NCBI GenBank assembly: GCA_963769765.1
Contig: CAVYNA010000001.1
Location: 310,001-374,000 of the forward strand
Length of the DNA stretch: 64,000 nucleotides
From: Bog-756 sp963769765
GTDB taxonomy: Bacteria; Actinomycetota; Acidimicrobiia; Acidimicrobiales; RAAP-2
Reading direction: 5' to 3'
Part shown: positions 1 through 9,117 of the stretch, piece after piece
How positions within the stretch are numbered: the first letter of the stretch is position 1
How the letters are laid out: each line of letters begins with the position of its first letter
Notes under the pieces: generated by a model
Databases searched by the model: none
What the model was told of the DNA's origin: nothing
What the model saw: only the letters and a program-made list of their open reading frames with translations
Position numbers and translations under genes: made by a program

Positions 1-37
1 GCGGCGGCAGCGGTCCGCGGCCCGGGGTGGTGGCCGG

Positions 38-43
38 TAGGGT
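38..43 (+). promoter_or_regulatory. -10 box (TAGGGT) for smc
   Basis: TANNNT hexamer ending 9 nt before the smc GTG. No Shine-Dalgarno sequence lies between, so the transcript is probably leaderless or nearly so. No clear -35 is visible. Confidence 0.45.
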
Positions 44-52
44 GAGCGCCCG

Positions 53-3000
53 GTGTTCTTGAAGTCGCTCTCCATCAAGGGATTCAAGTCCTTCGCCGAC
101 CCGGCGGTCCTCGAATTCGAACCCGGCATCACGGTCGTCGTGGGTCCGAACGGGAGCGGGAAGTCGAATGTCGTCGACGCGGTCGCGTGGGTGCTCGGCG
201 CCCAGGGGCCGCGAACCGTGCGCTCCTCGAAGATGGAGGACGTCATCTTCGTCGGGACCTCGAGCCGGCCGGCCCTCGGCAGAGCCGAGGTCTCCCTCAC
301 GATCGACAACAGCGCGGGCAAGCTGCAGACGGATCTCGCAGAGATCACCATCACCCGCACGCTGTTCCGCTCGGGTGAGAGCGAGTACTCGATCAACCGG
401 GCCCCCTGTCGGCTCCTCGACATCCAAGAGCTGCTGTCCGACACGGGCGTGGGCCGCCAGCAGCACGTGATCATCAGCCAGGGCCACCTCGACGCCATCC
501 TCGAGGCCCGGCCGGAGGACCGCAGGGCGGTGATCGAAGAAGCTGCCGGCGTCCTCAAGTACCGCCGCCGCCGCGAGCGGTCCGAGCGACGCCTAGCCGC
601 GACCGAGGAGAACCTCGAGCGCCTGTTCGACCTGGTCCGGGAAGTCAAGCGTCAGATCAGACCGCTCGAGCGGCAGGCTGCGGCCGCCCGGTCCTCTGCG
701 GCGCTCGCCGACGAGCTGCGCGCGATCCGGCTCCACCTCGCCGGAGAGGAGTTGCGGACCCTCGACGAACGGTCGGTGACGGGCACCGGCCGCAAAGCCG
801 AGCTCCAAGTGACGACCGCCCGGCTCGAGGCGACACTCGAGGAGCTCGACGCCGAATCGGTGCGTACGGCCGGGGAGCTGTCGGCCGAGCGCGAGTCGGA
901 CCTCGCCGCGGCCCTCGGACGAGCGGAGGGCATGGTCGAACGGGCCCGCGGGCTGTCGGGGGTGCTCCGCGAGCGGCGACGGGCGCTCGCGCAGGCCCTC
1001 GACGCGGCCGCCGACGCCGACGTCGTCTCGAGCCTCGAGGCCGAGGGCGCGCGACTTGCCGAGGAGCTGCGCCTTGCGGACGCCGACGCCAAGGCGCTCG
1101 AGCCCGAGCAAGAGGAGCTCGAGGCAGAGGATGCCTCGAATGCCGTCGATCTCGAGGCGCACCTCGCAGAACGCATGGACGAGGCTGCGCTCAGGCGTGC
1201 GGAGGACGCGGTCACCATCGCCCGCGGCCAGGTCTCGTCGCTCGAGCACACGCTCGGCCGCGACCGTCACGCGCTCGACGAGCTCACGGCGAGGCAGACT
1301 GCGATCGGGCGCCGGGTCGCGGCGCTCGAGCAGGACGATCACGAGCTCGCCGAACGTCTCGCTGCCACTGAGAACGCACGTCACCGGCTGCAGGCGGCAG
1401 TCGCCGAGACGGAGGGCGCGCACCAACGGGCCACGGCCGACCTGGAGGCCGCCGAGGAGGCTCTTCGCCAGGCGGAGCAGGCCCAGGCGCGAGCTGTCGC
1501 CCGGGCCGACGCACTGGCGCGGGCGCTCGAGGAGGCTCGCGGCGCGGCAGGAGCGGAGCTGCTCGCCGGTGTCGAGGGCGTGGTCGGGACCCTGCTCGAG
1601 CTCATCGAGGTCGACGAGGGCTGGGAGCAGGCCTTCGAGGCGGCAGCCGGCGCCTCGCTGGCCGCCGTCGTCGTCTCGGGCAGCGGTCCCGCGCGGGCAG
1701 CGCTCTCGCGGCTGCGACAGGGCGGCGCGACCGGTGCCGTGCTCGCACTCACCGACGTGGCGGCGACGCGGAGGACGGGAGGGCCGGTCGAGCTGCCGGT
1801 CGAGCTGCCGGTCGATGCGGAACCGATCCGACGTCACGCGCGGCCCAATGCGGCGGGACGGGCTTTCGACGGTCTCGGTACCGTGCTCGACACGCTCCTC
1901 GAACGTGCGTGTGCGGCCGACGGAGGGTGGTCGGAGGCGATCGACCTCGCGCTCGCGAGACCTGACCTCGTCGTCGTCACTCGCGACGGAGATCGCTTCT
2001 CGACGTCGGGTTGGCGGGTCCGCGCCGGCGAAGGGGCCGTGACACCGGCACTGGTCGAGGAGGCGGAACGCCGCGCGGAGACCGCTCGCGCGGCAGCAGC
2101 TGAGGCGGCAGACCACCGGGTCGCCTGTCGCGAGCTCGCCGAACGCACCCGTGAGGCGGCCGCGGACGCAGTCCGGGCAGACGACCGCAACGAGGTCGAG
2201 CACCAGACCGCTCGGGCGGGGCGGCAGCGGGTGGCAGACGACCATGCCGTTGCCGCCGCCGAGCTCGATGAGGTGCGCCGGACCCACGACGAGCTGGCGG
2301 GACTGATCGAGCGCGACGACGCCCGCGTCGCGCAGCTCTCCGCTGAGGTCCCTCGGCTCGAGGAGGAGCGCGACGGGGTGGCCGGGGGGCTGGCGGCGTC
2401 CCGCGAGGACCGCCGTCGGATCGACGCCCGGATCGCCGAGGCGGCGGCACGACGCAACGAGTGGGGCGTGCGGTCAGCCGGCGTCGCCGAGCGGCGTCGG
2501 GTCCTCGCCGAGCGGCTGGTCGAGGTCGAGCGCCGCCTGACCGGTCACGTCGAGGAGCGGCGCGAGGCAGCCCAGCGCCGTCGGCTGATCGAGGCCGACG
2601 CCACGGCCGTCCTGCGGCTGGATGCGGTCGTCGACGCGGCACAACGGGAGCTCGACGCCGCGCTCGACGAGCTCCGCGACCGGCACCGCCGCCAGCTCGA
2701 CGCAGTCCGGGCGGGGGGCGTGCGCCTGGAGGATCTCCGCCGGCAGCGGACGACCGCCGAGGGGGAGCTCGGTGTGGCGCGCGCCACGCTGAGCCAGGTC
2801 GAGGTCGAGGTGGTCGAGACGACGGTCCGCAGGGAGTCGGTGGTCGAGACGCTCCGTCGCGAGCTCGGCTGCGATGCCGAGGACGCGATCGCCGCACCCG
2901 CGCCCGAGCTCGAAGAGGGCCACGACGCCCTCGATCGGGCGACGGAGCTCGAGGCGAAGCTCGCGGCGATCGGACCGGTCAACCCGTTGGCTCTCGAGGA

Positions 3001-3736
3001 GCTCGGCGAGCTCGGCGAACGACACCGGTTCCTCGAGGAGCAAGTCGAAGACGTGCGCAAGGCACGGCGCGAGCTCCACCAGGTGATCCGCACCCTCGAC
3101 GACGAGATCATGCGCGTCTTCGATGCGGCGTTCGCCGACGTGCGTGAGCACTTCTCGAACCTCGTGACCACCCTCTTCCCAGGTGGCACCGGTCGCCTCT
3201 CGCTGACCGATCCCGAGAACCTCCTCGACACCGGCGTCGAGGTCGAGGTCCGCCCGGCCGGCCGCAACGTCCGCCGCCTCTCGCTGCTCTCAGGTGGCGA
3301 GCGGTCGCTCGTCGCCCTCGCGTACCTCTTCGCGGTCTTCCGGAGCCGGCCTTCACCCTTCTATCTGATGGACGAGGTCGAAGCGGCACTCGACGACGTC
3401 AATCTGATGCGGTTCCTCGCCCTGGTGCACGAGTTCCGGTCGGAGGCCCAGCTCATCATCGTGAGCCACCAGAAGCGCACCATGGAGGCGGCCGACGCGC
3501 TCTACGGCGTCACGATGGCCCCGGGCGGATCGTCGAAGGTCGTGAGCCAGAAGGTGCCGCGGCACCGGCCGGATGACGGGGCCGGAGAAGCCGGAGAGGC
3601 AGAGCCCGATCTCTTCTCGGAGGAGCCGCCGACCGAGGTGCCCGTGCCGGCGCACCTGATCGAGCACCCGGTGCTCGGTGGCGTGACCGAGTCGGTGGGC
3701 GGGGTGACCGGCACGGTGGGAGGCCTCGACCCGTGA
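53..3736 (+). CDS. smc: Chromosome segregation protein SMC
   Basis: SMC ATPase of 1227 aa that condenses and segregates chromosomes with ScpA/ScpB. The Walker A motif (GPNGSGKS) is at residues 31-38. Two long heptad-rich Glu/Arg/Ala coiled coils flank a hinge region near residues 500-660. The C-terminal ABC signature (LSGGERS) is near residue 1080, followed by the Walker B segment YLMDEVEAALDD. The length fits the bacterial family of about 1150-1200 aa. Translation starts at a GTG; the N-terminus (MFLKSLSIKGFKSF) is the family standard. The stop overlaps the ftsY start by 4 nt (GTGA), so the two genes are translationally coupled. A short variable tail rich in acidic residues follows the ATPase domain. 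Confidence 0.97.
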   Translation: MFLKSLSIKGFKSFADPAVLEFEPGITVVVGPNGSGKSNVVDAVAWVLGAQGPRTVRSSKMEDVIFVGTSSRPALGRAEVSLTIDNSAGKLQTDLAEITITRTLFRSGESEYSINRAPCRLLDIQELLSDTGVGRQQHVIISQGHLDAILEARPEDRRAVIEEAAGVLKYRRRRERSERRLAATEENLERLFDLVREVKRQIRPLERQAAAARSSAALADELRAIRLHLAGEELRTLDERSVTGTGRKAELQVTTARLEATLEELDAESVRTAGELSAERESDLAAALGRAEGMVERARGLSGVLRERRRALAQALDAAADADVVSSLEAEGARLAEELRLADADAKALEPEQEELEAEDASNAVDLEAHLAERMDEAALRRAEDAVTIARGQVSSLEHTLGRDRHALDELTARQTAIGRRVAALEQDDHELAERLAATENARHRLQAAVAETEGAHQRATADLEAAEEALRQAEQAQARAVARADALARALEEARGAAGAELLAGVEGVVGTLLELIEVDEGWEQAFEAAAGASLAAVVVSGSGPARAALSRLRQGGATGAVLALTDVAATRRTGGPVELPVELPVDAEPIRRHARPNAAGRAFDGLGTVLDTLLERACAADGGWSEAIDLALARPDLVVVTRDGDRFSTSGWRVRAGEGAVTPALVEEAERRAETARAAAAEAADHRVACRELAERTREAAADAVRADDRNEVEHQTARAGRQRVADDHAVAAAELDEVRRTHDELAGLIERDDARVAQLSAEVPRLEEERDGVAGGLAASREDRRRIDARIAEAAARRNEWGVRSAGVAERRRVLAERLVEVERRLTGHVEERREAAQRRRLIEADATAVLRLDAVVDAAQRELDAALDELRDRHRRQLDAVRAGGVRLEDLRRQRTTAEGELGVARATLSQVEVEVVETTVRRESVVETLRRELGCDAEDAIAAPAPELEEGHDALDRATELEAKLAAIGPVNPLALEELGELGERHRFLEEQVEDVRKARRELHQVIRTLDDEIMRVFDAAFADVREHFSNLVTTLFPGGTGRLSLTDPENLLDTGVEVEVRPAGRNVRRLSLLSGGERSLVALAYLFAVFRSRPSPFYLMDEVEAALDDVNLMRFLALVHEFRSEAQLIIVSHQKRTMEAADALYGVTMAPGGSSKVVSQKVPRHRPDDGAGEAGEAEPDLFSEEPPTEVPVPAHLIEHPVLGGVTESVGGVTGTVGGLDP

Positions 3737-4896
3737 TCGACGCCGTCACGGTGACGGCGACCTCCGGGGGCATCGTCGCACTCGCTGTCGCGATCCCGGT
3801 GGTGGTCGTCGGCGGTGGCATCGCCATCGGTGTCCGCCTGCGTGGACGTCAGGCGAAACAACGGCCGCCCGAGGCACCCGCTCCCGTCGCGCCTGCGCCT
3901 GCGCCCGGGGCCGCGGCTGAGACTGCGCCTGCGCCGGTCGAAGCCCGACCCGAGACCCTCGCGGCCCCGCCGGAACCGGCGACCTACCGGAGCCGGCTCG
4001 GGAAGGCCCGGGGACTGCTCGCCGGCTACGTGAGTGCGGTCCGGGCCCGTGCCAGCATCGACGCCGAGACCTGGGACGAGCTCGAAGAGGCACTCATCCG
4101 CGCGGATGTCGGAGTCGGCGCCACTGACGCCCTCCTCGACGACCTGCGGGGTCGGGTGAGACAGGGCGAGATCGCCGGATCCGAGGCGCTCGTCGATGCC
4201 CTGAAGGCCGATCTCGTGGAGGCACTCTCGGCCAATCAGGCAGGACTCACCCTGCCGGCGTCGGACCGCGAGGCCGTCGACGACGAGCGTCCGGTCGACG
4301 TGTGGCTCTTCGTCGGCGTGAACGGTGTCGGCAAGACCACGACCGTCGGCAAGGTCGCACATCGGCTGTCGGGATCCGGGACCGCGGTGATGCTGGCAGC
4401 AGGTGACACCTTCCGGGCCGCCGCGGGCGAGCAGCTCTCGATGTGGGCGACGCGCAGCGGGGCGGACATCGTGCGCGGCTCCGAGGGCGGCGATCCGAGC
4501 TCGGTCGTCTTCGACGCAGTGCAGCGGGCGGCGTCGAAGGGCCATGCCGTCGTCCTCGCCGACACCGCGGGACGGCTTCACAACAAAGTCAATCTCATCG
4601 AGGAGCTCAAGAAGATCCGGCGGGTCGCCGACCGCGCACCGGGCAGGGTCGTCGAGGTCCTGCTCGTGCTCGACGCCACCACCGGACAGAACGGCCTCGC
4701 GCAGGCAAAGGTCTTCCTCGAGGCCGTCGACGTCTCGGGCGTGGTGCTGACCAAGCTCGACGGCACGGCGAAAGGCGGCATCGTGGTGGCGATCGAACGC
4801 GAGCTCGCGCTGCCGGTGAAGCTTGTCGGGCTCGGGGAGGGCATTGACGATCTCGTCGAGTTCGATCCACGCGAGTTCGTCGACGCCCTCTTCTGA
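3733..4896 (+). CDS. ftsY: Signal recognition particle receptor FtsY
   Basis: SRP receptor GTPase of 387 aa that docks ribosome-nascent chain-SRP complexes at the membrane together with Ffh, encoded just downstream. A hydrophobic segment at about residues 8-32 looks like a membrane anchor and is followed by an Ala/Pro-rich linker. The NG domain follows, with the G1 loop GVNGVGKTTT at about 195-204, DTAGR and TKLDGTAKGG. The GTG start overlaps the smc stop by 4 nt. An N-terminal membrane anchor is common in actinobacterial FtsY, whereas E. coli has a long acidic A domain. Confidence 0.96.
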   Translation: MIDAVTVTATSGGIVALAVAIPVVVVGGGIAIGVRLRGRQAKQRPPEAPAPVAPAPAPGAAAETAPAPVEARPETLAAPPEPATYRSRLGKARGLLAGYVSAVRARASIDAETWDELEEALIRADVGVGATDALLDDLRGRVRQGEIAGSEALVDALKADLVEALSANQAGLTLPASDREAVDDERPVDVWLFVGVNGVGKTTTVGKVAHRLSGSGTAVMLAAGDTFRAAAGEQLSMWATRSGADIVRGSEGGDPSSVVFDAVQRAASKGHAVVLADTAGRLHNKVNLIEELKKIRRVADRAPGRVVEVLLVLDATTGQNGLAQAKVFLEAVDVSGVVLTKLDGTAKGGIVVAIERELALPVKLVGLGEGIDDLVEFDPREFVDALF

Positions 4897-4923
4897 GGTC
4901 GCCGTCGGAGCGCTCCGCGCCAC

Positions 4924-4940
4924 TCCGCTGCGGCAGCGGA
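4924..4940 (+). terminator. Hairpin downstream of ftsY
   Basis: Perfect 7-bp stem (TCCGCTG/CAGCGGA) with a 3-nt loop between the ftsY stop and the ffh promoter box. No T-run follows, so termination is only a guess. It could also be a post-transcriptional stem. Confidence 0.3.
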
Positions 4941-4955
4941 TTCGGCGGGTCCTGT

Positions 4956-4961
4956 TAGCCT
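4956..4961 (+). promoter_or_regulatory. -10 box (TAGCCT) for ffh
   Basis: TANNNT hexamer ending 9 nt before the ffh ATG. A GAGGA stretch at 4962-4966 lies between box and start, so it would lie upstream of, or at, the expected transcript start. Confidence 0.4.
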
Positions 4962-4970
4962 GAGGACTCC

Positions 4971-6548
4971 ATGTTCGAGAGCCTGACCGACCGCTTCGAA
5001 GGCATCCTCGCGCGGCTCCGGAGCAAGGGTCGACTGACCGACGCGGACGTCGACGAGGTCCTCCTCGAGATCCGGACCGCCCTCCTCGAGGCCGATGTCG
5101 AGATCGGGGTGGTGCGGGCCTTCACGACGGCGGTGCGAACGCGCTGCGTCGGCCTCGAGCTCTCGCAGTCGCTCAGCCCCGGCCAGCAGGTCATCAAGAT
5201 CGTCAACGAGGAGCTCGTCGCGATCCTCGGGGGCGAGACGCTCAAGATCAGCTATGCCGGTCGGCCCCCGACGGTGGTCCTGCTCGCCGGCCTGCAGGGC
5301 TCGGGCAAGACCACAACGTCCGCGAAGCTCGCCCGCTGGTTCAAGCAGCAGGGGCGGAACCCCCTGCTCGTCGGTGCCGACCTCCAGCGACCCGCTGCCG
5401 TCGAGCAGCTCCGGGTGCTCGGCGCACAGTCGGGGGTCACGGTCTTCAGCGAGCCGACCGATCCGGTGAGCGTGGCCGTGGCAGGCCTCGAGGAGGCCCG
5501 CCGCCTCGGGCGTGACGTGCTGATCGTCGACACCGCGGGCCGGCTCTCCATCGACGAGGACCTGATGGCCGAGATCCGCCACATCGGCGAGGCGGTCGAT
5601 CCCCACTACACCTTCCTCGTCATCGATGCCATGACCGGCCAGGACGCAGTGACGACCGCCGAGGCGTTCCACGCCGCGCTGACCCTCGACGGGGTGATCC
5701 TGACCAAGCTCGACGGCGACGCCCGCGGTGGCGCGGCATTGTCCGTCAAGGAGGTGGTCGGTCGCCCGATCGCCTTCGCGTCGACCGGTGAAAAGCTCGA
5801 CGACTTCGACCTCTTCCACCCCGACCGGATGGCGGATCGCATCCTCGGGATGGGCGACGTCCTCTCGCTCATCGAGCAGGCCGAACGCACCATCGACCGC
5901 GAAGTCGCGACCAAGGGTGCCGCGGCCATCATGGACGGACGCTTCACGCTCGAGGACTTCCTCGAGCAGCTCCAGCAGGTCAAGAAGATGGGCTCGGTCT
6001 CGGGCATGCTCTCACTCCTGCCTGGCATCTCGAAGGACCTCAAGCAGGCGTCTTCGGCCATCGACGACGGCCAGATCGGACAGGTCGAGGCCATCATCCG
6101 ATCGATGACCCCCGTCGAGCGGACGAACCCGTCGATCATCGACGGATCGAGGCGGGTGCGCATCGCCCACGGGAGCGGCACCGCGACCTCCGACGTGAAC
6201 GCGCTCCTCAAGCAGTTCAAGGAGATGCAGAAGATGATGAAGGGCCTCGGGAAAGGCGGCTTGGGTGGGGCGATGGGCGGGCTCGGTGGGATGCTCGGCC
6301 GGGGCCCGAAGCTCTCCCCGGAAGTCATGGCCGGCCTCGCCGGCGCCGGCGGCGAGGACCTCTCGGGCCCCGGCGGCCCCGGCGGCCCCGGCGGCCCCGG
6401 CGTCCTCGACGGGATCGCCGGGCAGACCCACGGGGCGCTCGCCGGCTCGGGTGCGAAGGGGGGCGGCTCGAAGGCCGCCTCACGCTCGAAGGGCAAGGGC
6501 GCGAAGAAGGGCAAGGGTGGAGGACGGGTCACACCGAAGGCCCGCTAG
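4971..6548 (+). CDS. ffh: Signal recognition particle protein Ffh (SRP54)
   Basis: SRP GTPase of 525 aa that binds 4.5S RNA and signal peptides. The N domain is followed by the G domain with GLQGSGKTTT at about 107-116, DTAGRL and TKLDGDARGG. The Met-rich M domain follows (KKMGSVSGMLSLLPG, then MQKMMKGLG). The C-terminal roughly 100 residues are Gly/Pro/Ala-rich and then Lys/Arg-rich. They include a run of about four GGP repeats encoded by 9-bp DNA repeats near 6364-6400. This makes the protein longer than typical Ffh (about 450 aa). It pairs functionally with FtsY upstream. No SRP RNA gene was found in the window. Confidence 0.96.
   Translation: MFESLTDRFEGILARLRSKGRLTDADVDEVLLEIRTALLEADVEIGVVRAFTTAVRTRCVGLELSQSLSPGQQVIKIVNEELVAILGGETLKISYAGRPPTVVLLAGLQGSGKTTTSAKLARWFKQQGRNPLLVGADLQRPAAVEQLRVLGAQSGVTVFSEPTDPVSVAVAGLEEARRLGRDVLIVDTAGRLSIDEDLMAEIRHIGEAVDPHYTFLVIDAMTGQDAVTTAEAFHAALTLDGVILTKLDGDARGGAALSVKEVVGRPIAFASTGEKLDDFDLFHPDRMADRILGMGDVLSLIEQAERTIDREVATKGAAAIMDGRFTLEDFLEQLQQVKKMGSVSGMLSLLPGISKDLKQASSAIDDGQIGQVEAIIRSMTPVERTNPSIIDGSRRVRIAHGSGTATSDVNALLKQFKEMQKMMKGLGKGGLGGAMGGLGGMLGRGPKLSPEVMAGLAGAGGEDLSGPGGPGGPGGPGVLDGIAGQTHGALAGSGAKGGGSKAASRSKGKGAKKGKGGGRVTPKAR
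6365..6402 (+). repeat. 9-bp GGP-coding repeats in ffh
   Basis: About four copies of a 9-bp GGCGGCCCC-type unit inside the 3' end of ffh, encoding Gly-Gly-Pro repeats. Because the unit is a multiple of 3, copy number could change without a frameshift. Confidence 0.6.
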
Positions 6549-6654
6549 GCCCGCTGAGCAAGGAGGGGCACCTCGTCGGGGTGGTGTTGCACGCCGGCCC
6601 CGCCAATGGTGCGAGACTGGGGGACGCCATCGAGACAGTGCAGAGGAGTTGACT

Positions 6655-6942
6655 GTGGCAGTGAAGCTCCGCCTGGTGCGGATCGGGAAGAAGAAGCAGC
6701 CGACGTACCGGCTGGTCGCGGCCGACAGCCGCTCGCCGCGGAACGGGCAGTTCATCGAGATCGTGGGGACCTACGCGCCCCGTGGGGTCTCGAAGGCGGA
6801 GCCGGACGCGGTCGTGCAGATCGACAACGCCAAGGCCGTCAAGTGGCTGTCCGAGGGCGCCCAACCGACCGAACGGGTCGAGAAGCTGCTCAAGCAGTCG
6901 GGTGCGCTCGACGAGTTCGCGACGGCCAAGGCGGCGAGGTGA
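6655..6942 (+). CDS. rpsP: 30S ribosomal protein S16
   Basis: Ribosomal protein bS16, 95 aa, starting AVKLRLVRIGKKKQPTYR with the family PRNGQFIEIVGTY segment. I chose the GTG at 6655 because a GAGGAG-type ribosome binding site lies about 6-8 nt upstream and because bS16 conventionally begins (M)AVKxRL. Further upstream the frame stays open but lies outside the family. The stop overlaps the next start by 4 nt (GTGA). It belongs to the rpsP-khpA-rimM-trmD-rplS operon. Confidence 0.96.
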   Translation: MAVKLRLVRIGKKKQPTYRLVAADSRSPRNGQFIEIVGTYAPRGVSKAEPDAVVQIDNAKAVKWLSEGAQPTERVEKLLKQSGALDEFATAKAAR

Positions 6943-7250
6943 GCGACGACCTGGCGGTCGATGATCCGGGCATGGACCTCGATGACGACATCGGAAACCG
7001 GGTGACCGGCGGCACGCCGCTCGCGGTGGCCACCTACCTGATCACCTCGATCACCGGCAATCCCGATGCGGTCGTGATCAATACCGACGAACGGGGTGCG
7101 TCGGTCCGGTTCAGCGTCCATGTGGCGCCCGAGGACATGGGTCGCGTGATCGGCCGGCGTGGACGGGTCGCCCAGGCGATCCGGACGGTGGTCGCCGCAG
7201 CGGGTGCCCGCGACGGACTCCAGACCAGCGTCGACATCGTCGACGACTGA
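6939..7250 (+). CDS. khpA: KH-domain RNA-binding protein KhpA
   Basis: Small single KH-domain RNA-binding protein, 103 aa, usually encoded between rpsP and rimM in Gram-positive bacteria and thought to act with KhpB on RNA and cell-envelope control. The KH GxxG loop appears as VIGRRGRV at about residues 68-75 within the ATYLITSI...VHVAPEDMGRVIG core. The N-terminal roughly 25 residues are acidic and variable. The GTG start overlaps the rpsP stop by 4 nt. Confidence 0.9.
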   Translation: MSDDLAVDDPGMDLDDDIGNRVTGGTPLAVATYLITSITGNPDAVVINTDERGASVRFSVHVAPEDMGRVIGRRGRVAQAIRTVVAAAGARDGLQTSVDIVDD

Positions 7251-7259
7251 CCGCTTGCG

Positions 7260-7763
7260 GTGGACGCGTCCGGCCAGGGCGGCGCCGGACCGGACGGCAT
7301 GCTGCTCGTGGGGACCGTCGCCCGACCGCACGGGCTGCGCGGCGAGGTCGTGGTGGTGCTCGCAACCAACCGGCTCGAGCGCCTCGACGAGGGATCGGTG
7401 CTGACCGATCGGGACGGCACCACCCACACGGTGGTGCGCTCGAGACCACTGAAGGGCCGCTTCGTGGTCGGGTTCGACACCTCGACGTCGATCGAGGAGG
7501 CCGAGTCGCTTCGTGGTCGCGAGCTCTATGCCGCACCGCTTGACGACCCGGACGAGCTCTGGGTCCACGAACTGGTCGGATCGATCGTCGAGGACGTCAC
7601 GGGTCGCGTCCTCGGGACCGTCGACGCCGTCGAGGCGAACCCCGCCAGCGATCTGCTGGTGCTTGGGGACGGTGGCCTCATCCCGCTCCGTTTCGTGGTC
7701 GGCCACGATCGGGGGCGTCGGGTCACTGTCGACATCCCCGACGGCCTTCTCGAGCTCGGCTGA
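7260..7763 (+). CDS. rimM: Ribosome maturation factor RimM
   Basis: 16S rRNA processing protein of 167 aa that binds S19 and helps assemble the 30S head. The N-terminal RimM domain shows the GTVARPHGLRGEVVV motif near residue 18. The C-terminal PRC-barrel-like domain shows ELVGSIVED and NPASDLLVL. It starts with GTG 9 nt after the khpA stop and is followed 12 nt later by trmD, the normal arrangement. Confidence 0.94.
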   Translation: MDASGQGGAGPDGMLLVGTVARPHGLRGEVVVVLATNRLERLDEGSVLTDRDGTTHTVVRSRPLKGRFVVGFDTSTSIEEAESLRGRELYAAPLDDPDELWVHELVGSIVEDVTGRVLGTVDAVEANPASDLLVLGDGGLIPLRFVVGHDRGRRVTVDIPDGLLELG

Positions 7764-7775
7764 GGAGGGGACGGC

Positions 7776-8546
7776 GTGCGGATCGACGTGTTCACGCTCT
7801 TCCCCGAGGTGATCGATCATTATGCGGGGGCGTCCGTCCTCGGTCGTGCCCGCACGCAGGGACTGCTCGAGCTCCGGGTCCATGACCTGCGCGACGCGAC
7901 CCACGATCGGCACCGGTCGGTCGACGACGCACCATTCGGCGGAGGAGCGGGAATGGTGCTCGCCCCCACACCGGTGTTCGAGGCAGTCGAGACGGTCGCG
8001 GACGGGCCCGACGGGCTACCCCGGCCGCTGCTACTTCTGAGCCCGTCGGGATGCCGGTTCGACCAGCGGGTGGCCCACGACCTCGCCGGCTCGGCCAGCG
8101 GTTTCTCGCTGCTGTGCGGCCGCTACGAAGGCGTGGACCAGCGGGTCGCCGACCACCTCGTCGACGGCGAGCTCTCGGTGGGCGACTTCGTCCTGGCCGG
8201 TGGCGAGCTGGCCGCGCTGGTGGTCGTCGAAGCGGTCTCGCGGCTCGTGCCGGGCGTGCTCGGCAACGAGGAGTCGGTCGGCGACGAGAGCTTCGTCGAG
8301 GGCCTGCTCGAGTACCCCCAGTACACCCGCCCGGCAGCCTTCCGTGGTTGGCCGGTGCCGGAGTTGCTGCGCTCTGGTGACCACGCCCGGGTCGAGGAGT
8401 GGCGGCGGGTCCAGGCGCTGGTCCGGACGCTCGAGCGCCGGCCGGACCTGGTGGAGGCCCGGGGCGGTCTCCGGGACGAGGAGGTCTCGCTCCTCGTCGA
8501 CCACGGTGAGGTGCGCCTCCTCCGCCAACATGGCTACGATGGGTGA
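7776..8546 (+). CDS. trmD: tRNA (guanine-N1-)-methyltransferase TrmD
   Basis: SPOUT-family enzyme of 256 aa that makes m1G37 in tRNAs reading CNN codons, using S-adenosylmethionine. The N-terminus MRIDVFTLFPEV is the family standard. FGGGAGMVL, CGRYEGVDQRV, GDFVLAGGELA and the NEESVGDESF segment form the trefoil-knot AdoMet site. Translation starts at a GTG preceded by a GAGGGG-like site. It sits between rimM and rplS. Confidence 0.96.
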   Translation: MRIDVFTLFPEVIDHYAGASVLGRARTQGLLELRVHDLRDATHDRHRSVDDAPFGGGAGMVLAPTPVFEAVETVADGPDGLPRPLLLLSPSGCRFDQRVAHDLAGSASGFSLLCGRYEGVDQRVADHLVDGELSVGDFVLAGGELAALVVVEAVSRLVPGVLGNEESVGDESFVEGLLEYPQYTRPAAFRGWPVPELLRSGDHARVEEWRRVQALVRTLERRPDLVEARGGLRDEEVSLLVDHGEVRLLRQHGYDG

Positions 8547-8603
8547 TCCTCGTCGGCGCCAGTTGCGCGGTGGTCCCGGACCCGGGATGCGCCGGGCAAG
8601 GCC

Positions 8604-8624
8604 CCACCGGACGATGCCCGGTGG
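8604..8624 (+). promoter_or_regulatory. Hairpin in the rplS leader
   Basis: Perfect 7-bp stem (CCACCGG/CCGGTGG) with a 7-nt loop in the 127-bp trmD-rplS intergenic region. L19 leaders are known regulatory structures in some bacteria. I cannot match this one to a described leader, so a regulatory role is inference only. Confidence 0.3.
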
Positions 8625-8673
8625 CGAGGTGCCGGTACGGAGCATCCGAACGATCCGCGGAGAGACGCGTCCC

Positions 8674-9027
8674 ATGAACCCCACCGACATCATCGACCGC
8701 GACAGTCTGCGAGACGACGTCCCCGATTTCAGGCCGGGGGACACCGTCAAGGTCCACGTCCGGGTGGTCGAGGGCAGCCGCGAGCGTGTCCAGGTCTTCC
8801 AGGGGGCGGTCGTGCGTCGGCAAGGGACCGGGGTCCGTGAGACGTTCACCGTTCGCAAGGTCAGCTTCGGAGTCGGGGTCGAGCGCACCTTCCCGGTGCA
8901 CTCGCCGGTGATCGCGGCCACCGAGGTGGTCTCGTACGGAGATGTCCGGCGGGCCAAGCTCTACTACCTGCGGGACCGTCACGGGAAGGCGGCGAAGATC
9001 AAGGAGCGCCGGACTGCGCGGGCCTGA
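8674..9027 (+). CDS. rplS: 50S ribosomal protein L19
   Basis: Ribosomal protein bL19, 117 aa. Diagnostic segments are FRPGDTVKVHVRVVEG, RVQVFQGAVV, TFTVRKVSFGVGVERTFP and KLYYLRDRHGKAA. The ATG at 8674 gives the canonical N-terminus. The frame is open far upstream but overlaps trmD and carries no homologous sequence. A 127-bp leader with a strong hairpin precedes it, unlike the tight spacing elsewhere in this operon. In many actinobacteria lepB and rnhB follow, but here the next gene is the DUF2469 gene. Confidence 0.96.
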   Translation: MNPTDIIDRDSLRDDVPDFRPGDTVKVHVRVVEGSRERVQVFQGAVVRRQGTGVRETFTVRKVSFGVGVERTFPVHSPVIAATEVVSYGDVRRAKLYYLRDRHGKAAKIKERRTARA

Positions 9028-9117
9028 CGACGGCGTCCGGTGGTCGGTTGGCGGTCGGCCCGGTCCGGGCCGTCCGAGGTGGACGCCACGGTTGTCCGTC
9101 AGCGGGCCGTCCTCGCG

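Noticed and set aside
593..2287. Long open frame antisense to smc (564 codons)
   Set aside because: Arg/Leu/Gly-rich translation without domains; produced by GC-rich third positions of smc coiled-coil codons.
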